Below are positions 11,391 to 23,689 of a DNA stretch of 64,000 nucleotides, one piece after another. Location: contig CM060127.1 of NCBI GenBank assembly GCA_030522415.1, positions 12,430,646 to 12,494,645 on the forward strand, in the 5' to 3' direction. The position numbers and the translations under genes are program-made. Position 1 is the first letter of the stretch. The number at the start of each line of letters is the position of its first letter. The DNA comes from Channallabes apus. Lineage: Eukaryota; Chordata; Actinopteri; Siluriformes; Clariidae. Below the pieces are notes generated by a model. The model was not told the DNA's origin and searched no databases. It saw only the letters and a program-made list of their open reading frames with translations.

Positions 11391-11970
11391 GCCTTTATTA
11401 TATTACAGTCCTTTCTGGTATGTAAGAAATGACTTGCACATTTAGTATTGAACACATTTGCTAAAAGTCTCCTTGCAGACGGTTAACTCTGATGCAGAGC
11501 ATCTGTCTGGATTCCAGATCAACATTCAGATCTAAAGGAACATTAACAGACCTCTGCTAGATTTACTCTTCCATTTCTCTATTACAGCCAGGTTCCTCCA
11601 CATTTCCTTTCCACACTTGGTGGATGAATTATTTCTCACTTTCCATTCCTCCACTTGAAATGAAACTACGCTAACTGGTCTGTCAATGTGTCACGGAGTT
11701 ATCTGAGCCATGTACAAACCTCTCCTTGGGACACTCCAGTAATCACAGTCCATTACACACCATTAGCGCAGCCAGCTTGGCCAATCAGTGTCAGGTCTGA
11801 GGCGCGAAAACAAACCTGGGTGGATCAAGACTGAAAAGTGATCGTAAGTAATATTTATTAAACATGTAATACAAATATGTAAATGTTCAAGTAATATGTA
11901 GTCAAGATGTAAGGCAAATACGTTAAAAAAAAAAAATCACACAATATAATTTTTCATCAGATCACCTTTT
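11391..11970. other. Unassigned intergenic stretch
   Basis: No repeat terminus, gene or RNA signal recognised apart from an A-run at about 11925-11936. Confidence 0.35.
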
Positions 11971-11974
11971 GCTT

Positions 11975-12105
11975 TGATTATGCAAGGGAGAAGTTCATTT
12001 AGAGATACCAGCATCAGAAATCACCAATTAACAAACAGCACCTCAGATTAGAGCCGTTATGAAGACTTTACAGAGGATGAGGAGCAGATAGGAGCTCTAT
12101 AGGAG
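11975..12105 (+). mobile_element. Tc1-like fragment (family D), HTH-coding region
   Basis: Reads GAAGTTCATTTAGAG, AACAGCACCTCAGATTAGAG, GTTATGAAGACTTTACAGAG. This is the reverse complement of the transposase N-terminal segment inside the element at 13095-13638, so it is a piece of the same family in the opposite orientation. Confidence 0.6.
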
Positions 12106-12239
12106 ATTATTGCATATTTTGGACGCCTTCAGGATTGCTGTATTCAAATTCAAATTCAAATACAATATAGAAAAAGAAAAACGTCCATGGCATTGTTTCG
12201 ATAAGCTTATGCAATGTCACAACATTTATTTCCATCCAG

Positions 12240-13092
12240 ACTCACATTAATTTCTCAATGGGCTTAAGGTCTGGACTGTGGTGGCCAATCCATGTGTGAA
12301 AATGATGTATCATGCTCTCTGGACCACTCTTTCACAATTTGAGCTGAAGCAATTCTGGCATCATCATCATCTTGGGATATGCTCATGGAATCAGGAAAGA
12401 AAAAAATGGAAAGACCTGGTCATTCAGTACATTCAAGTCGTCAGCTGATTTTATTGTCACATAACATTGCTGAACCTGAGATCATTACGCATGATGGGTG
12501 CATCGCTTCACCCGCCTCTCTTCTCACCATGATCCTCCCATCACTCTCCAACAGGGTCAATCTGGACTCATCAGACCACATGGCATTTATCCATTGCTCA
12601 ACAGTCCAGAGGGAGCAGCTCCCTAGCAAATTGAAGTTCTTTTTTCCCAATTAGTCTCACTAATTAATTTCTGTAAGGCTACAGAGCTGTTTAATCCCAA
12701 ACTCTTGAGTTCTGCTGACATTGTGTGTGTGGAAATGATTTGATTTCACTAAGCATTTACAGTAAGTGATCTCCCATCACACTCATTCAGGATGTTTTTA
12801 TGACCACATTTCTTCTTTGAAGATGATGGTTCACTGCTATCCTTTCAGGTTTTAATAATGCGTTATAACCCAATTTTAGTAGTTTCAGCAGTATCCTTAG
12901 TTGCTTTCTTTGCTTTATGCATGACAATGTCTTCTGACATGGGGGTTTAAGAAATGAGAAGCTACTCACGGCATCATTTAGGGTTAAATAACTTGTTGCA
13001 GCTGACCCCTATTAATCACTGCAGTAGTTATCCATTAAATGAACCTTAACTATTTGCTTAGTTAAATCCAGGTGGTGACCTTTTTGGCCAGG
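12240..13092 (-). mobile_element. Tc1-like element remnant (family C)
   Basis: Minus-strand transposon relic. Its high-coordinate end reads AAATCCAGGTGGTGACC, TTTTTGGCCAGGCA, the outer end of a common fish Tc1 family. Inside, the minus strand preserves WSDESRLTLLESDGRIMVRR and EAMHPSC (12441-12650), the first catalytic Asp block of the transposase, and upstream HTH text around 12787-12969. Stops and indels break it throughout. A second relic of the family is at 25178-25580. Confidence 0.8.
12441..12650 (-). pseudogene. Tc1-type transposase fragment, first-Asp block
   Basis: 69 open codons carrying SLWTVEQWINAMWSDESR and LLESDGRIMVRR. The catalytic Asp is in WSDES. Upstream and downstream parts are in other frames or lost, including the second Asp and the Glu. 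Not functional. Confidence 0.75.
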
Positions 13093-13094
13093 CA

Positions 13095-13637
13095 CACACA
13101 CTACCGTTCAAAATTTTAGGTCACTTTCTAACTCCATGATGGTTCCTGATTTTTATTTCTTTCTACATTGTAAAGGAATGCTGAAGGTGTCCAAAAAATG
13201 CATTAATCTCCTTTGAACAGTTGATATTGAGATGTTTCTGCTACTTCTGCTCTGTAAAGACTTCATAACGCCTCTAATCTGAGGTGCTGTTAATTGGTCA
13301 TTTTTCAGGCTGATAACTCTAAATGAACTTCTCGTCTGCAGCAGAGGTAGGTTTTGGTCTCGTCCTCCTGGGACGGCCTTCATGAGAGCCAGTTTCATTA
13401 TGGTGCTTGACGGATTTTGCAAATGCACTTGACAATACTGTTCTTGCAAGAACTATTACAGAAAGGCTGACCTCTGTGTCTTAAAATAACAACTACAGTA
13501 ACTGTAATTACCTAATTCCATATGTGTTATTTTATAGTTTTGAAATCCCCAGTATTTTTGTAGAATGTAGAAAATAAATCACTAAACAAAAACAAAGAAA
13601 TTTGCAAGTGACCCCAAACTCTTGAACGGTAGTGTGT

Positions 13638-13638
<1 letters not shown>
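13095..13638 (-). mobile_element. Tc1-like non-autonomous element (family D)
   Basis: A 544-bp element with terminal repeats CACACACTACCGTTCAAAA (left) and the inverted copy TTGAACGGTAGTGTGTG (right), with TA at 13639-13640. The inner repeat continues with GGTCACTT / AAGTGACC. The interior keeps a minus-strand reading frame (13153-13449) with KNISISTVQRRL-like text (here SRNISISTVQRRLM), the N-terminal HTH domain of a Tc1 transposase. The catalytic domain is deleted. It abuts the family C relic. Confidence 0.82.
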
Positions 13639-13686
<48 letters not shown>

Positions 13687-13707
13687 TTCATTCATTCATT
13701 CATTCAT
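13639..13707. repeat. (TTA)n followed by (ATTC)n microsatellites
   Basis: About 15 TTA units (13639-13683) followed by six ATTC units, directly adjoining the TA at the end of the family D element. Confidence 0.95.
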
Positions 13708-13889
13708 TTTCTATACTGCTTAATTCTGTGTTCAGGTTATTTATTTATTTGTTTTTTTTAAAATATATTTTTTTATGAAAATGTATTAAAATGCATGAAT
13801 TATTAAATTGTAATTTTACTAACATGATTTTGGTTTCCATTGTGTTGTTGTTGTCACAATTTCCTCTTAGTTGGAACTTAAGGACTGTT

Positions 13890-14300
13890 ATCAGTGTGTC
13901 CTGAAATGTTTTATTCCTCCATAGCTACAGTTACATTTAACAACCTGTTCTGTCTATGAAACAAGCTAGTTTCTGTTCTCATTCTCAGAGCATCTATAAA
14001 CGGTGCAGCATCCCCCGCAAACGTCTATGTTTTTATTTTGGTTCCTATAGCAACAATAACATTATGAAAACCCTGTGCTGAATTCTGGATTCTGATCGGT
14101 CAGAAGATGTTCTAGTTCTCTTAAACCAATGCAGGTTTATACAGTATCAATGCAGTCGTTCTAATACGTTATCATTTCTATAGCAACGGCTGTAGGAGAT
14201 GTTTGTGTAGCGTCTAGGGAAGGAGTCTCCAGTGTCAGCTCTTTGTAACAGTCAGTAGTAAAGCTGTCACCTTAAGTTTTCAGACATCTTCAGGCCTGAG
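13890..14300 (-). repeat. Dispersed non-coding repeat (same family as 2881-3270)
   Basis: Shares CCTATAGCAACAATAAC, GAATTCTGGATTCTGATCGG and GGAGTCTCCAGTGTCAGCTC with pieces near 3130-3270, 48195-48330 and 49740-49870, some in reverse orientation. Function and class unknown. Confidence 0.5.
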
Positions 14301-14733
14301 GGTTATATTTTTGTGGTTTATCAGCAGCATGAGAAGTTTCATTAGCTTTAAGAACAAGGAAGAAGACAGGCTTGGGAAATGAAACATAATCTAAATAGGC
14401 AGTTAACCTGAAAGCGTGAAGTCTAGTGTCATGTTGCGAATAGCTGCGTGGATCATTTATTATATCGCGACAACAATAGCGCATTGGAGCGTAGCGACTG
14501 TAATGAATTCATGACATCATGAGAAAATAGTCGCCTCAGTGACATAGCGGCTGTTGCCATGGAGCTGTTGGGAAAATGGCACTGCCACTGTGTGTGTGTC
14601 TGTGCGAATATGGGTTAAGGGGTGTGTAAAGTATTTGCAGCATGTTTGCTGTGGTATTTCTGGGGCAATGAGAAGGTCATTGCTTGGTCACATGACCATG
14701 CATAACACTCTTTATGGATACTTTTTCTTTGTG

Positions 14734-14796
<63 letters not shown>

Positions 14797-16517
14797 AGGA
14801 GAAGTGTAAACAAAGCCTGGCTGGAATTTTTCCCTGCAAAGACAGACGATCAGATAGAGCACCCAGTGCCTGGCACCACTTCCTCCTATTGATGTCAGTC
14901 ATTTAATTTATAAGCCAGTGCCTTCAGCTTGGTATTTATTGATGTGTGTGTGACAAATCGTTGGGAAATAAATCAACAGCCCAGATGCAAACGATCCTGA
15001 CACTTACAGGAACCAGGAAAATGGACTGGGGTGAGAGGGGCCAGTTTTTTCGGTGATTTACAGACACCGTCCATTTGCGGGATCTTTCTGAGAATTACGG
15101 CGCCACGGTTTTATGACATCTCCTGGACAGAACCGTTCATTCACTCACTCCGTCTCGGGATGTAACATAAATACGTTCAATAAAACCGGGGCTGAGACAG
15201 AAAAACGTTGTTGGTTTAAACAGCATGGCTTTGTCCTTGACGTCGTTATGAGGCCATTACTAATGAGGAGTCATGAGATAATTATGAGTGGGTGCTGAGG
15301 GCTTCAGCTCTGTCCTCAAATTAAAGACAGATTCAGGATCCAGAACCAGAATTTACATCCATACCTGGGAAAGGCATTAAAATCACCATACAGTATAGCT
15401 CCACTCCTCTGCTGCATAAAAACACCACTGATTCCCTCAACCGCGGAAAATGTGAGACCTTCATGAGAAATGGGAAAAAAACCCTCAAGCTGGACATTCT
15501 GTGAAGCCGGAGTGAAGAATGCCACACTTCCAAAAGATATTCTTTTACAATCTGTATATGACACATTTTATGCATTTATGCACAATTCACTTTTTTACTC
15601 ATGTTTAGACATTCAGACATTTCCTGTGTATGAAAAATAATCCAGCTTGTATTGGTCGAAGCTTAAATGAGCCAATTAGATTTTCCTCCTATTGTTACAC
15701 TTATATGTACCTCATATAAGAAGAGCTCCTCCCCTGATTTTGTTTTTGCTCAGGGGTGTGGCTTAGGAGGATCTCATTTACATAGATACTGATATGACAC
15801 ATTTGGATAAGGAGTAAAATCAAGAGCATTTAAGGTAAAAAGAAGAAGAAGAAGAAGAAGAAGTGCATTATCTGAGAGGTGTTTCAGCTGCAGCATAACA
15901 CACTAGAGCTTTGGAGAGCTCTGAGACCTGTGTTCATTTGTTAAGAATTTGTTAAGAACATGTTAAGTTCATAATTTTTCTGTAAGAACAGTCTTGTTTA
16001 GCCACATCAGCACTAAGCATAATGACTGATCACCTAGATTGTGGTTTAAATGTAGATTTACATCCAAAAAAATGGCGCCTGTAAATGGAGTGTGATGATG
16101 ATGATGATGATGATAAGAGGATTTCATGTTTTACACAATGGTTCCTTCTAGCGTTTCAAGAGTGCTAATAATAGATGGTAACAGCACTGTGATGTTTAAC
16201 TATACTGTATGTTGTTTAACTATAACTCGGCATCCCAGGTGTTCTACAGTGGTTAATTACACTAACTGTCGGTCGCTGTGTTGGTAAAAATAGGTCTGTA
16301 CAGTCTGCAGTACAGAGGAGAGAGCAGCTGCCTGCCAATCCCCACATTCAGAACCACTTTCAGCAAGTAAACACACCTGATAACACTGTCATCTTAAAGA
16401 ACATGCTGTCTTTTTTTGTAACTGCTTCTTAGCCATTCCAAATCACCTCTGAACCGTACGTGTTGTTCTGTTCACAGCTGAACTAAAGCTAACTTTATAA
16501 ACTAGCTTCTAACAAAA
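14301..16517. other. Intergenic DNA with microsatellites
   Basis: Holds (GT)n at about 14736-14793, (AAG)n at about 15841-15862 and (GAT)n at about 16093-16113. Short frames 15113-15298, 15316-15564 and 15333-15575 show no recognisable domains. Confidence 0.4.
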
Positions 16518-16638
16518 GGCTGAATCCCAAATTCCTCTCTAACTCCTGATCAAGGCCACAAATTGGTGAGCGGAACAAGGGATTGCACTCCCTACATAGT
16601 GCACTAGCTTTCTACTTAACACTATTTGGGATTCAACC
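16518..16638. mobile_element. Small palindromic MITE-like element
   Basis: Ends GGCTGAATCCCAAAT (16518-16532) and ATTTGGGATTCAACC (16624-16638) are near-perfect inverted repeats enclosing CTCCCTACATAGTGCACTA, a motif common in fish hAT-type MITEs. About 121 bp, non-coding. Confidence 0.6.
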
Positions 16639-17522
16639 CCAGAACCCAGAATTTAATGGAGCTGATATTCTAAAGCAGAATAAGTGGAAATATAAAGTAA
16701 ATCTCGTTATTTTCTCAGGACTGTTGACCACCTCCATTGTTTATTCTCCTCACCTTTTTGGCTACATAGTACTGGTAAGAATTTAAACCTACTTTCACCC
16801 CTGTTAATTACACCCGCTAACTCTCGGTCGCCAGCTCCGCTGTGGTTAATTCCGCCAGAAGTGGGAGGATATTTTTTGCCGAAGCAAAATAACTGAACAA
16901 TTTTGTAATCTGTTAATAATAATTTATAATAATGTTTTATTAAACCTTAATCACATACTCAAAATGGGAAATCTTCAGTACTCATGCCTATGACTGCATC
17001 ACAGCTGTGCTGATATACACTACAACATCACGACCTTGAGTGCGATATTGCATGATGAGAAACCAGCTAAGCTATAAAAGTCCTTAATTTAAACACTTCT
17101 CTCCATCATTAATATGAATTCATTCTTTCTTCAGGAGGACGATCAGCATGGAGGTCCAGGAGGAACACGAACCCTCACCCCACCTGTGTTTTCTTTTTCC
17201 TTTTTCTTTTTTTATTCCTGGTATTCTCATTCAAGCTGGAGGCTGTTTGGTTTCCAACTCGGACCAGTTAACGGTCTCACTAATCTCACGCCTCATTCTG
17301 ATTTCTACCACTATGTATAGCTTTATGAAAAGTAAAACAGCACAGGATCATTTGCAATTTTACCCTCATAAAGTTGTGGTCACTTAAAAAAAAAAAACCC
17401 TACACACACTTTTGTGATTTGACTCGGATTTCTCCAGGCCGGTTATTACAGGACGTTCCATCATCCAGTTCTGACACTTAAATCCAATCCAATAAGCCCT
17501 ATTTTCTTTGACCGTATTGTTT

Positions 17523-17591
<69 letters not shown>

Positions 17592-17898
17592 TATGTGTAG
17601 TATGTAGTATATGAACTGTATAGACAGACGATTTGTTTTATAACACAGAGTTCTTGACCACCGTATGGTTTTATCTGCCTACATTTCCTTCTTCTGCTTT
17701 TCTCTTCAGGTTTAAATCGTATAAAGTGTAATGCGGGGAAACGTGAGGCGAGGCGAGGCGAGGCCCAGCGAGGGCGGCTGTTGTTCTTTGCAAGGCGGGT
17801 GTGTGTGGCCGAGAGTCAGCGCCGGAGGCCAAGCCACGTGCACACGCCACAGAGGCCCTATTGATTCCCTCCAGCCGAGGCCAGGAGACTGTGGGGAG

Positions 17899-17951
<53 letters not shown>

Positions 17952-18004
17952 GTCAACACATTCCATGGATTCCTGCACTTCCCGTGCTGGAGAGATGTCA
18001 CAAT
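16639..18004. other. Intergenic DNA with two long (GT)n tracts
   Basis: (GT)n at about 17524-17583 and 17901-17949. The GC-richer part at 17735-17890 contains AGGCG repeats but no gene I recognise. Frames across the GT tracts are artefacts. Confidence 0.4.
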
Positions 18005-18335
18005 TTATCTGCTGTTTATATTCTCTTTCTCTCTCGCCTTCTCATTCTTTCAATGCCATCATCCCTCCATTTTTTTCTCATCCCTCACTTTCTGCCTCTC
18101 TCTCGTTCTCATTCTGTCTCATTCTGTTCATTTTTAATGCTGTCACCCCCCATCTCTTTCTCAATCCCTCTGACTCCTTGACTTTCTCCCACAGCCTGTC
18201 ACACTCTATCTGTCTTTTCTCTTCATTCTTTTAGTGCACTCATCCCCACTGATCTCGATTGGTCTTTCTCTCACTCTTGGTCTCTCTCTGTCTCTTTTTC
18301 ATTCTTTCATCTCTCATCATTCTTTCATTACCACC

Positions 18336-18374
<39 letters not shown>

Positions 18375-18500
18375 TTTCAGTCTTCTGTCAATCTTTTGAC
18401 ATCTTTTCTCTATTTTCCTCTGTTTCTCTCTCTCTTTGATCATCTCTTTCTCAGCCTCACTGACTCCTCATCTCTTTCTCTCACACTTTCTGTTGCTCTG

Positions 18501-18541
<41 letters not shown>

Positions 18542-19090
18542 GTCATTCTTTTTTTGAAACCTTTTTTCATTGTCATCTTCCCTCTATTCTCTCTTGGTCT
18601 CTCTTTCTTCATTGCTTCTATTTTGTTTCTCTCTCTCCGTTTGACATTTTTCTGTCTTCCTTTATTCCTTTATTGACATCCTCGCTTTATTTATTTTCTT
18701 TTTCTCTCTTCCTCCATTTACTGCCATCTTTCTGTCATTTTGTTTAAATCTCTTCCTTTATTCTTTCATTGACATATTCCTTCCATTAAGTATCTATCCT
18801 CCCCTTTCTCTCTTTGATCATCTCTTTTTCAGCCTCTGACTCATCATCCGTCTCACACTTTCTCTGTCTGTCTATTTCTGTCTGTTTCTTGTTTTTCACT
18901 TTTTCTTCGTCATTGCTATTTTCCCTCAATTTTCTCTTGGTCTCTCTATTCCCATTCACTGCCATTTTTCTTCTATTTTCTTTTTTTCTCTCTCTCTCTT
19001 CCTCCATTCATTGACATCTTTCTTTTGTTTTCTCTCTGTCTCTCATCCTTATTCCCCCCATGTTTTTTTCTCTTTCTCTCTCTCTCTGTC
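18005..19090. repeat. 1.1-kb pyrimidine-rich tract with nested long-period repeats
   Basis: Almost pure C/T on the plus strand, with (TC)n blocks at about 18343-18370 and 18505-18538. A longer motif (CTCTTTGATCATCTCTTTCTC, then cagcctc, GACTC and TCTCACACTTTCT) recurs near 18435 and 18803 with a weaker version near 18150, so a 300-370-bp unit underlies the simple sequence. The open frames on both strands are composition artefacts. Confidence 0.85.
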
Positions 19091-19981
19091 CTTCCTGCCA
19101 ACAGACTTCTGCAGCAATTTGCTGCTACTGCACATACCCCGACCGCGGGTGTTTATCTGACCCAGCCTGAGGGCGCTTTTAGTGAATCGTTTCCCGTACA
19201 TTCAGCTCATCTTATCATAATTAGATGCGCATACGCGCCTGGTCTGAGCCAGATCGTTCTCTGATTATAGTTTCCATGTCCAGGAAATGTATCGCTGAAT
19301 AAATGACCAGACCGACGTTGCAGCTCGGGTCGTGGGCTTGAACTCAGATGGCTCGGACCGACGTGCCGTTTCCATAGAAGAGAGGAAAAACAAAGCATTC
19401 AGCCTTGGAGTTTCAGGATCTGTTTTTCTATTATGGCTAAAGTTAATAATTTATCATTTATTTAGTCAGAGCTGTGAGTCCATCTAGAATTAGAAGCTAG
19501 ACACTTTACCTTAGCTAACGCTAGCTACGTCGTTTCTTTTAAAGTTAATGCAGAACATTAACTCTTAGATATGAAAAACAGATTTATACAATGCTTAATG
19601 GAGAACATCAGCCTATAATTGAAGACAGAGTTAGTAAGAAATCTGACCTAACAGTGAAGTGCAAGCTAAAGTTAACGTTACCGCTTGCTAGCCGGAAGAG
19701 ATGTATATATAATATTAGCCCATAGCTAACTGCTGACAAGGAAAATGCATTTTGATTAAGGAACACAAGATCTATGTTTCCTTTTAAGCCTTAACTCAGC
19801 TAGTAAGCTTTTAGCTACACCCTGTCCAGAGTAAGTGTTTCCTGATCATTCCTGAGAGACTGAGGCAGAACTTTCGTCTGTTTTGCTCTGTGTTGGAAGC
19901 AAACATTACAAACCCATGTGAACAAAACAGCACAATAAACAGAATCTTTTCACTTTGTCTTTTAACCAACTAGTTAAAGTT
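19091..19981. other. Unassigned intergenic stretch
   Basis: No gene or mobile element recognised. GCTAGC-like motifs already appear near 19500-19700 before the minisatellite. Confidence 0.35.
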
Positions 19982-20518
19982 ACTCCGTTAGATGGAGCTA
20001 GCTGAAGCTTTAATGCCACTCCACTTAAGTTAATGTCACTCCGCTAGCTGGAGAGTTAATGACATTCCGCTAGCTGGAGCTTTAATGTCACTCCGCTAGC
20101 TGGAGAGTTAATGATATTCCGCTAGCTGGATCTTTAATGTCACTTCGCTAGCTGGAGAGTTAATGACATTCCGCTAGCTGGAGCTTTAATGTCACTCTGC
20201 TAGCTGGAGAGTTAATGATATTCCGCTAGCTGGATCTTTAATGTCACTTCGCTAGCTGGAGAGTTAATGACATTCCGCTAGCTGGATCTTTAATGCCACT
20301 CTCCGAGCTGGAGAGTTGATGTCACTCCGTTAGATGGAGAGTTAGTCACTCTGCTAGCTGGAAAGTAAATGTCACTCTGCTAGCTGGAGAGTTAATGTCA
20401 CTCCGCTAGCTGGAGAGTTAATGTCACTCCGCTAGCTGGAGAGTTAATGTCACTCCGCTAGCTGGAGAGTTAATGTCACTCCGCTAGCTGGAGAGTTAAG
20501 GTTACTGAGCTAGCTGTA
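19982..20518. repeat. 26-bp minisatellite with 104-bp higher-order structure
   Basis: About twenty copies of a 26-bp unit, GTTAATGTCACTCCGCTAGC plus TGGAGA. Between about 20050 and 20310 two 52-bp dimers alternate (GACATT...GGAGCTTT and GATATT...GGATCTTT), giving a 104-bp period. From about 20385 to 20490 the units are nearly identical monomers. Each unit carries the palindrome GCTAGC and a TTAA. Confidence 0.93.
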
Positions 20519-21767
20519 GATGTTTAAAAAATGTGGTAAAACTCCTACACACACTTAACGGTTCTTCTATTAGCCTGAATACACCTTTCTCAAAAACCCC
20601 AAAAGGACATAAGAAAACATGAGGCAGAGTGAAAGTATGTGATGTATGCACTAATACCTCGAGCTCTGCTTTCCAAATAAACATTTTTGTGCAATTCAAA
20701 CAGATTTTTTTTCGGTTTGAGGTCTGGGCACAGAGGCAGAGTGTGTGTGTGAATTCAGAGAGAGGCTGCGCCAGGGTAAACGCACAGCCGCACTTATTCC
20801 ACACACTCCATCACCCCCACAACCTCTTACCCCAACCCCTCAGGCCTCTCACTGGGAGTTTTTGCCTCTTGTCCTTGTTGCCATGGGAACTCTGTTTGCA
20901 TTTCCCAGTGAGTGTGTCGGCCCTCGGCTGGCATCCAGGCTTTTGAAACAGGCTCACAGGTCAGCCTGAAAAAAAGCAGCCGTCTATTCGGGGCGACTCG
21001 CTGTGAGAGACGTTACAGCCGCATTTCCGACTGAGCAGAAAAGGAGCAAAAGAAAGAAAGAAAGAAAGAAAAAAGAAAGAAGGAAAGAAGAAAACTTGAC
21101 CCGGGATTCGGCTTTAACTTACAAACTCCATGGTTTTTACAAGCCGTTTAATCTGACAGTCTGAAATACAAACTTAATCTGTTCTACAGAATGCAACTTT
21201 CTAAAGAATGGCATTAATAATTAATAGTTGAAGTGCTGTTTGAAATGATATTTTTGGCACTAGGATTATTGCTTTTTTCTTTCTTTCACAAATTGCAAAT
21301 TCAGCTTAAATGTAAAGAAACTTTTAAACATGGATTGATTACAGATTCAACTGTTTCTATTTAATCAATTAAGCAGTTTAGAAATTATGGAGTAGGAATT
21401 TACATCAATTTTAAAAAGTAGGTTTTGCCTACTAGATTTGCCTATTTGATTAATTAAAATTAAACACGTTTTTTATAGGCCACAGAAATATTTGTCTCAC
21501 AAGAAGACAAAGGGTCGTGAATTCAATGGTAAAATTTCCCTTTCAGTGACATGGCTATAGAGTCATCGTAGGTGCTAAACCTTAAATGTTGGTAGCTTGG
21601 TAAAAGCCATGATCTGCAGACATTTTCCATTCCTGACAGCAGACAGATTCCTTTCAAACGTCTAGTTGTTAAAACCAATGTGAGATGGAAAGCAGTATAT
21701 TTGGCCAAGCCATAAATTTTAGGTTATCCATCAGAATTTAACTAGTCTTGCAATAACGAATGTGCAG
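20519..21767. other. Intergenic DNA with a (GAAA)n tract
   Basis: (GAAA)n at about 21050-21080. Short frames (for example 20629-20946, 21523-21708) have no recognisable domains. Confidence 0.4.
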
Positions 21768-22146
21768 TCTCTAAGATGGCCGACCCAACAAGGTGAACTC
21801 TACAGGATGGCCACCCAACAACCTTAAACTGTCCAAGATGGCCGCCCAACAAGCTAAACACTCCAAGAGGCCACCCAACAAGGTGAACTCTACAAGATGG
21901 CCACCCAAGCTAAACATTACAAGATGCCTGCTCAAAAAGCTAAATTCTCCAATATGCCTGTTCAACAAGTTAAACTCTCTTAAATGACAGCCCAAGAAGC
22001 TAAACTCTCCAAGACGGCTGCTCAAAAAATGTATACTCTTCAAGTTGGACACTCAACAAACTAAACTCTCCAATATGGCTGCTTAACAAAGTAACACTAA
22101 CAAAATCGCAGTCCAACAAAATAAGACTCTTCAAAGTGTCTGCTCA
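21768..22146. repeat. Degenerate ~33-bp tandem repeat with AAGATGGCCGCC cores
   Basis: Ten or more units of the type CTCCAAGATGGCCGCC, CAACAAGCTAAA. Because the unit is close to 33 bp, the minus strand stays open (21771-22052) as an imperfect 10-11-residue Leu/Phe-rich repeat that should not be read as a gene. A single detached unit lies at 22525-22552. Confidence 0.85.
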
Positions 22147-23689
22147 GATCTCAATCCTGACTGCGTTGTCCATGAAGGCCGATACGCCATGAGATGTTCT
22201 AGTCTACTGATCATTTCCTATTTGTGTCATCAGCTGTTATGTCATGATGTCATATCACCTACAGTAGCGAGTTCTGGATGATAGGGCGAGCACTTTACCA
22301 CTGCGCCACTCAGAGGCTCTATTATTTAATATTTTATATATTTTAGTATTTAATCATATCATTAGTAAAATGTATTTAGAGTATTTACATTGGAGAGTGT
22401 ACTCCTCAGCTCCTGTATTCTCCACGTGGCTAGGTTGGGCCATGAACGATCCACCATTGGATCCTTTGTTGTCAGTTTGAAGGGGAAATGCAGCTTTTGA
22501 AGGATGAAATGAGACACAACTTAAGACTCTCCAAGATGGCCGTCCAACAGACTCTCTGCCTATGACTAATAAAAGCTATTAAAAACACCCCCTCAACTTG
22601 AAACATGTCCTCTTGGAATTGTCCCCTCAACTACCAGTTCCTTTACTGTTTATAAAGCAATTTCAAATCAACATTAAATCTATAACCCTGTCCATAATGA
22701 TCACTGTGTTGAGAATTAGAATTATTGCTAACGTTAGCATGCTAGCTTGATACTAAGCTCCTTGCTATTGTGCTTGCAATTTCGGTCCAAAATGCGTTTA
22801 CTTCTGATAGCGATCCAGCATTTAAGCTCCTACCACATCACTGATGAGACAGATGTAGCTACTTATGCATCAAAGCTCCAGTGCAAACCCACACAGACAC
22901 AGAGAACTTCTCGAATGATTGAATACATTTCTGTTTATTAGATTTTTCCTTTCTGATGCTGACAGGGATTCCCCTGAGCTGGGAAGTCGTTGAGGAAAGA
23001 GTAATAAGGGTATTGAAATAGAATCATATCTCTTAAAGCGGAACCGAAGCCCGAGAGCAGAACCACTTCATACTGAATAGCTCACAGCGTGCCCCGCGTT
23101 ATAGACTTGATTAAGTAATGGCAGCGTTTTTCAGCGAGAATGCGGCTGAAATTGGTAACATAAGGCCAGTGATTAGAAACAGAAGCGTTCTGTTGGAGAA
23201 AAAAAAGAAAACGCCACACTCGCACACCCACGACATTCACTGCTTACTAAAAGCCGTCCTGATTTTTAAAGAGCTAGAAAATATAATGTGTTACAAAACG
23301 TATAAAACCAAAGCAATGACGTGCATGGCGTGTTCCGGTTTCATCGTACAAGCAGCTCGATTGCTCTGTAAACATTTTATGTTTGTAATAGCGCTGTCTT
23401 GGCAGGGCGCTCGTAACCAAAATGGATTTCGAAGTCCTGAGGTTTCCGTCATCCGAGCAGAAACAAGTGCAAGAAAGTCTTACAAAGAGACACAGCGATC
23501 ATGAAATGAGAGCAAAGCGTGCATAAATAGTTGCACAATTCTCCTGATCTTTTGAGGTTCTTTCTGGTTTTACTCGTGAGCTTCGAGTGACTTTATTACT
23601 GTCAGAACAATTTTCTCTGAATAATACAAAATATGCCTTGAAATCTGAAACTGAATTCTTGCATGTTACTGCAATGTAAAACCCTCACA
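22147..23689. other. Unassigned intergenic stretch
   Basis: Includes a 128-codon plus-strand frame (23118-23504) starting MAAFFSENAAEIGN. I recognise no family, signal peptide or splice partner, and it has a lysine run. I treat it as probably non-coding. Confidence 0.35.

Noticed and set aside
17731..18747. Several long open frames on both strands of the pyrimidine tract and GT arrays
   Set aside because: Encode Cys-Val, Ser-Leu or Arg-Glu runs dictated by simple sequence.
20050..20510. Possible CRISPR-like array (regular 26-bp repeats)
   Set aside because: Direct tandem units without unique spacers in a eukaryotic context. It is a minisatellite.
21771..22052. 93-codon Leu/Phe-rich repeat protein on the minus strand
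   Set aside because: The ~33-bp tandem repeat keeps the frame open by periodicity; there is no start context or conservation argument.
23118..23504. 128-codon plus-strand open frame starting MAAFFSENAAEIGN
   Set aside because: No recognisable domain, signal peptide or splice context, plus a lysine run. Length is within chance expectation for this much DNA.
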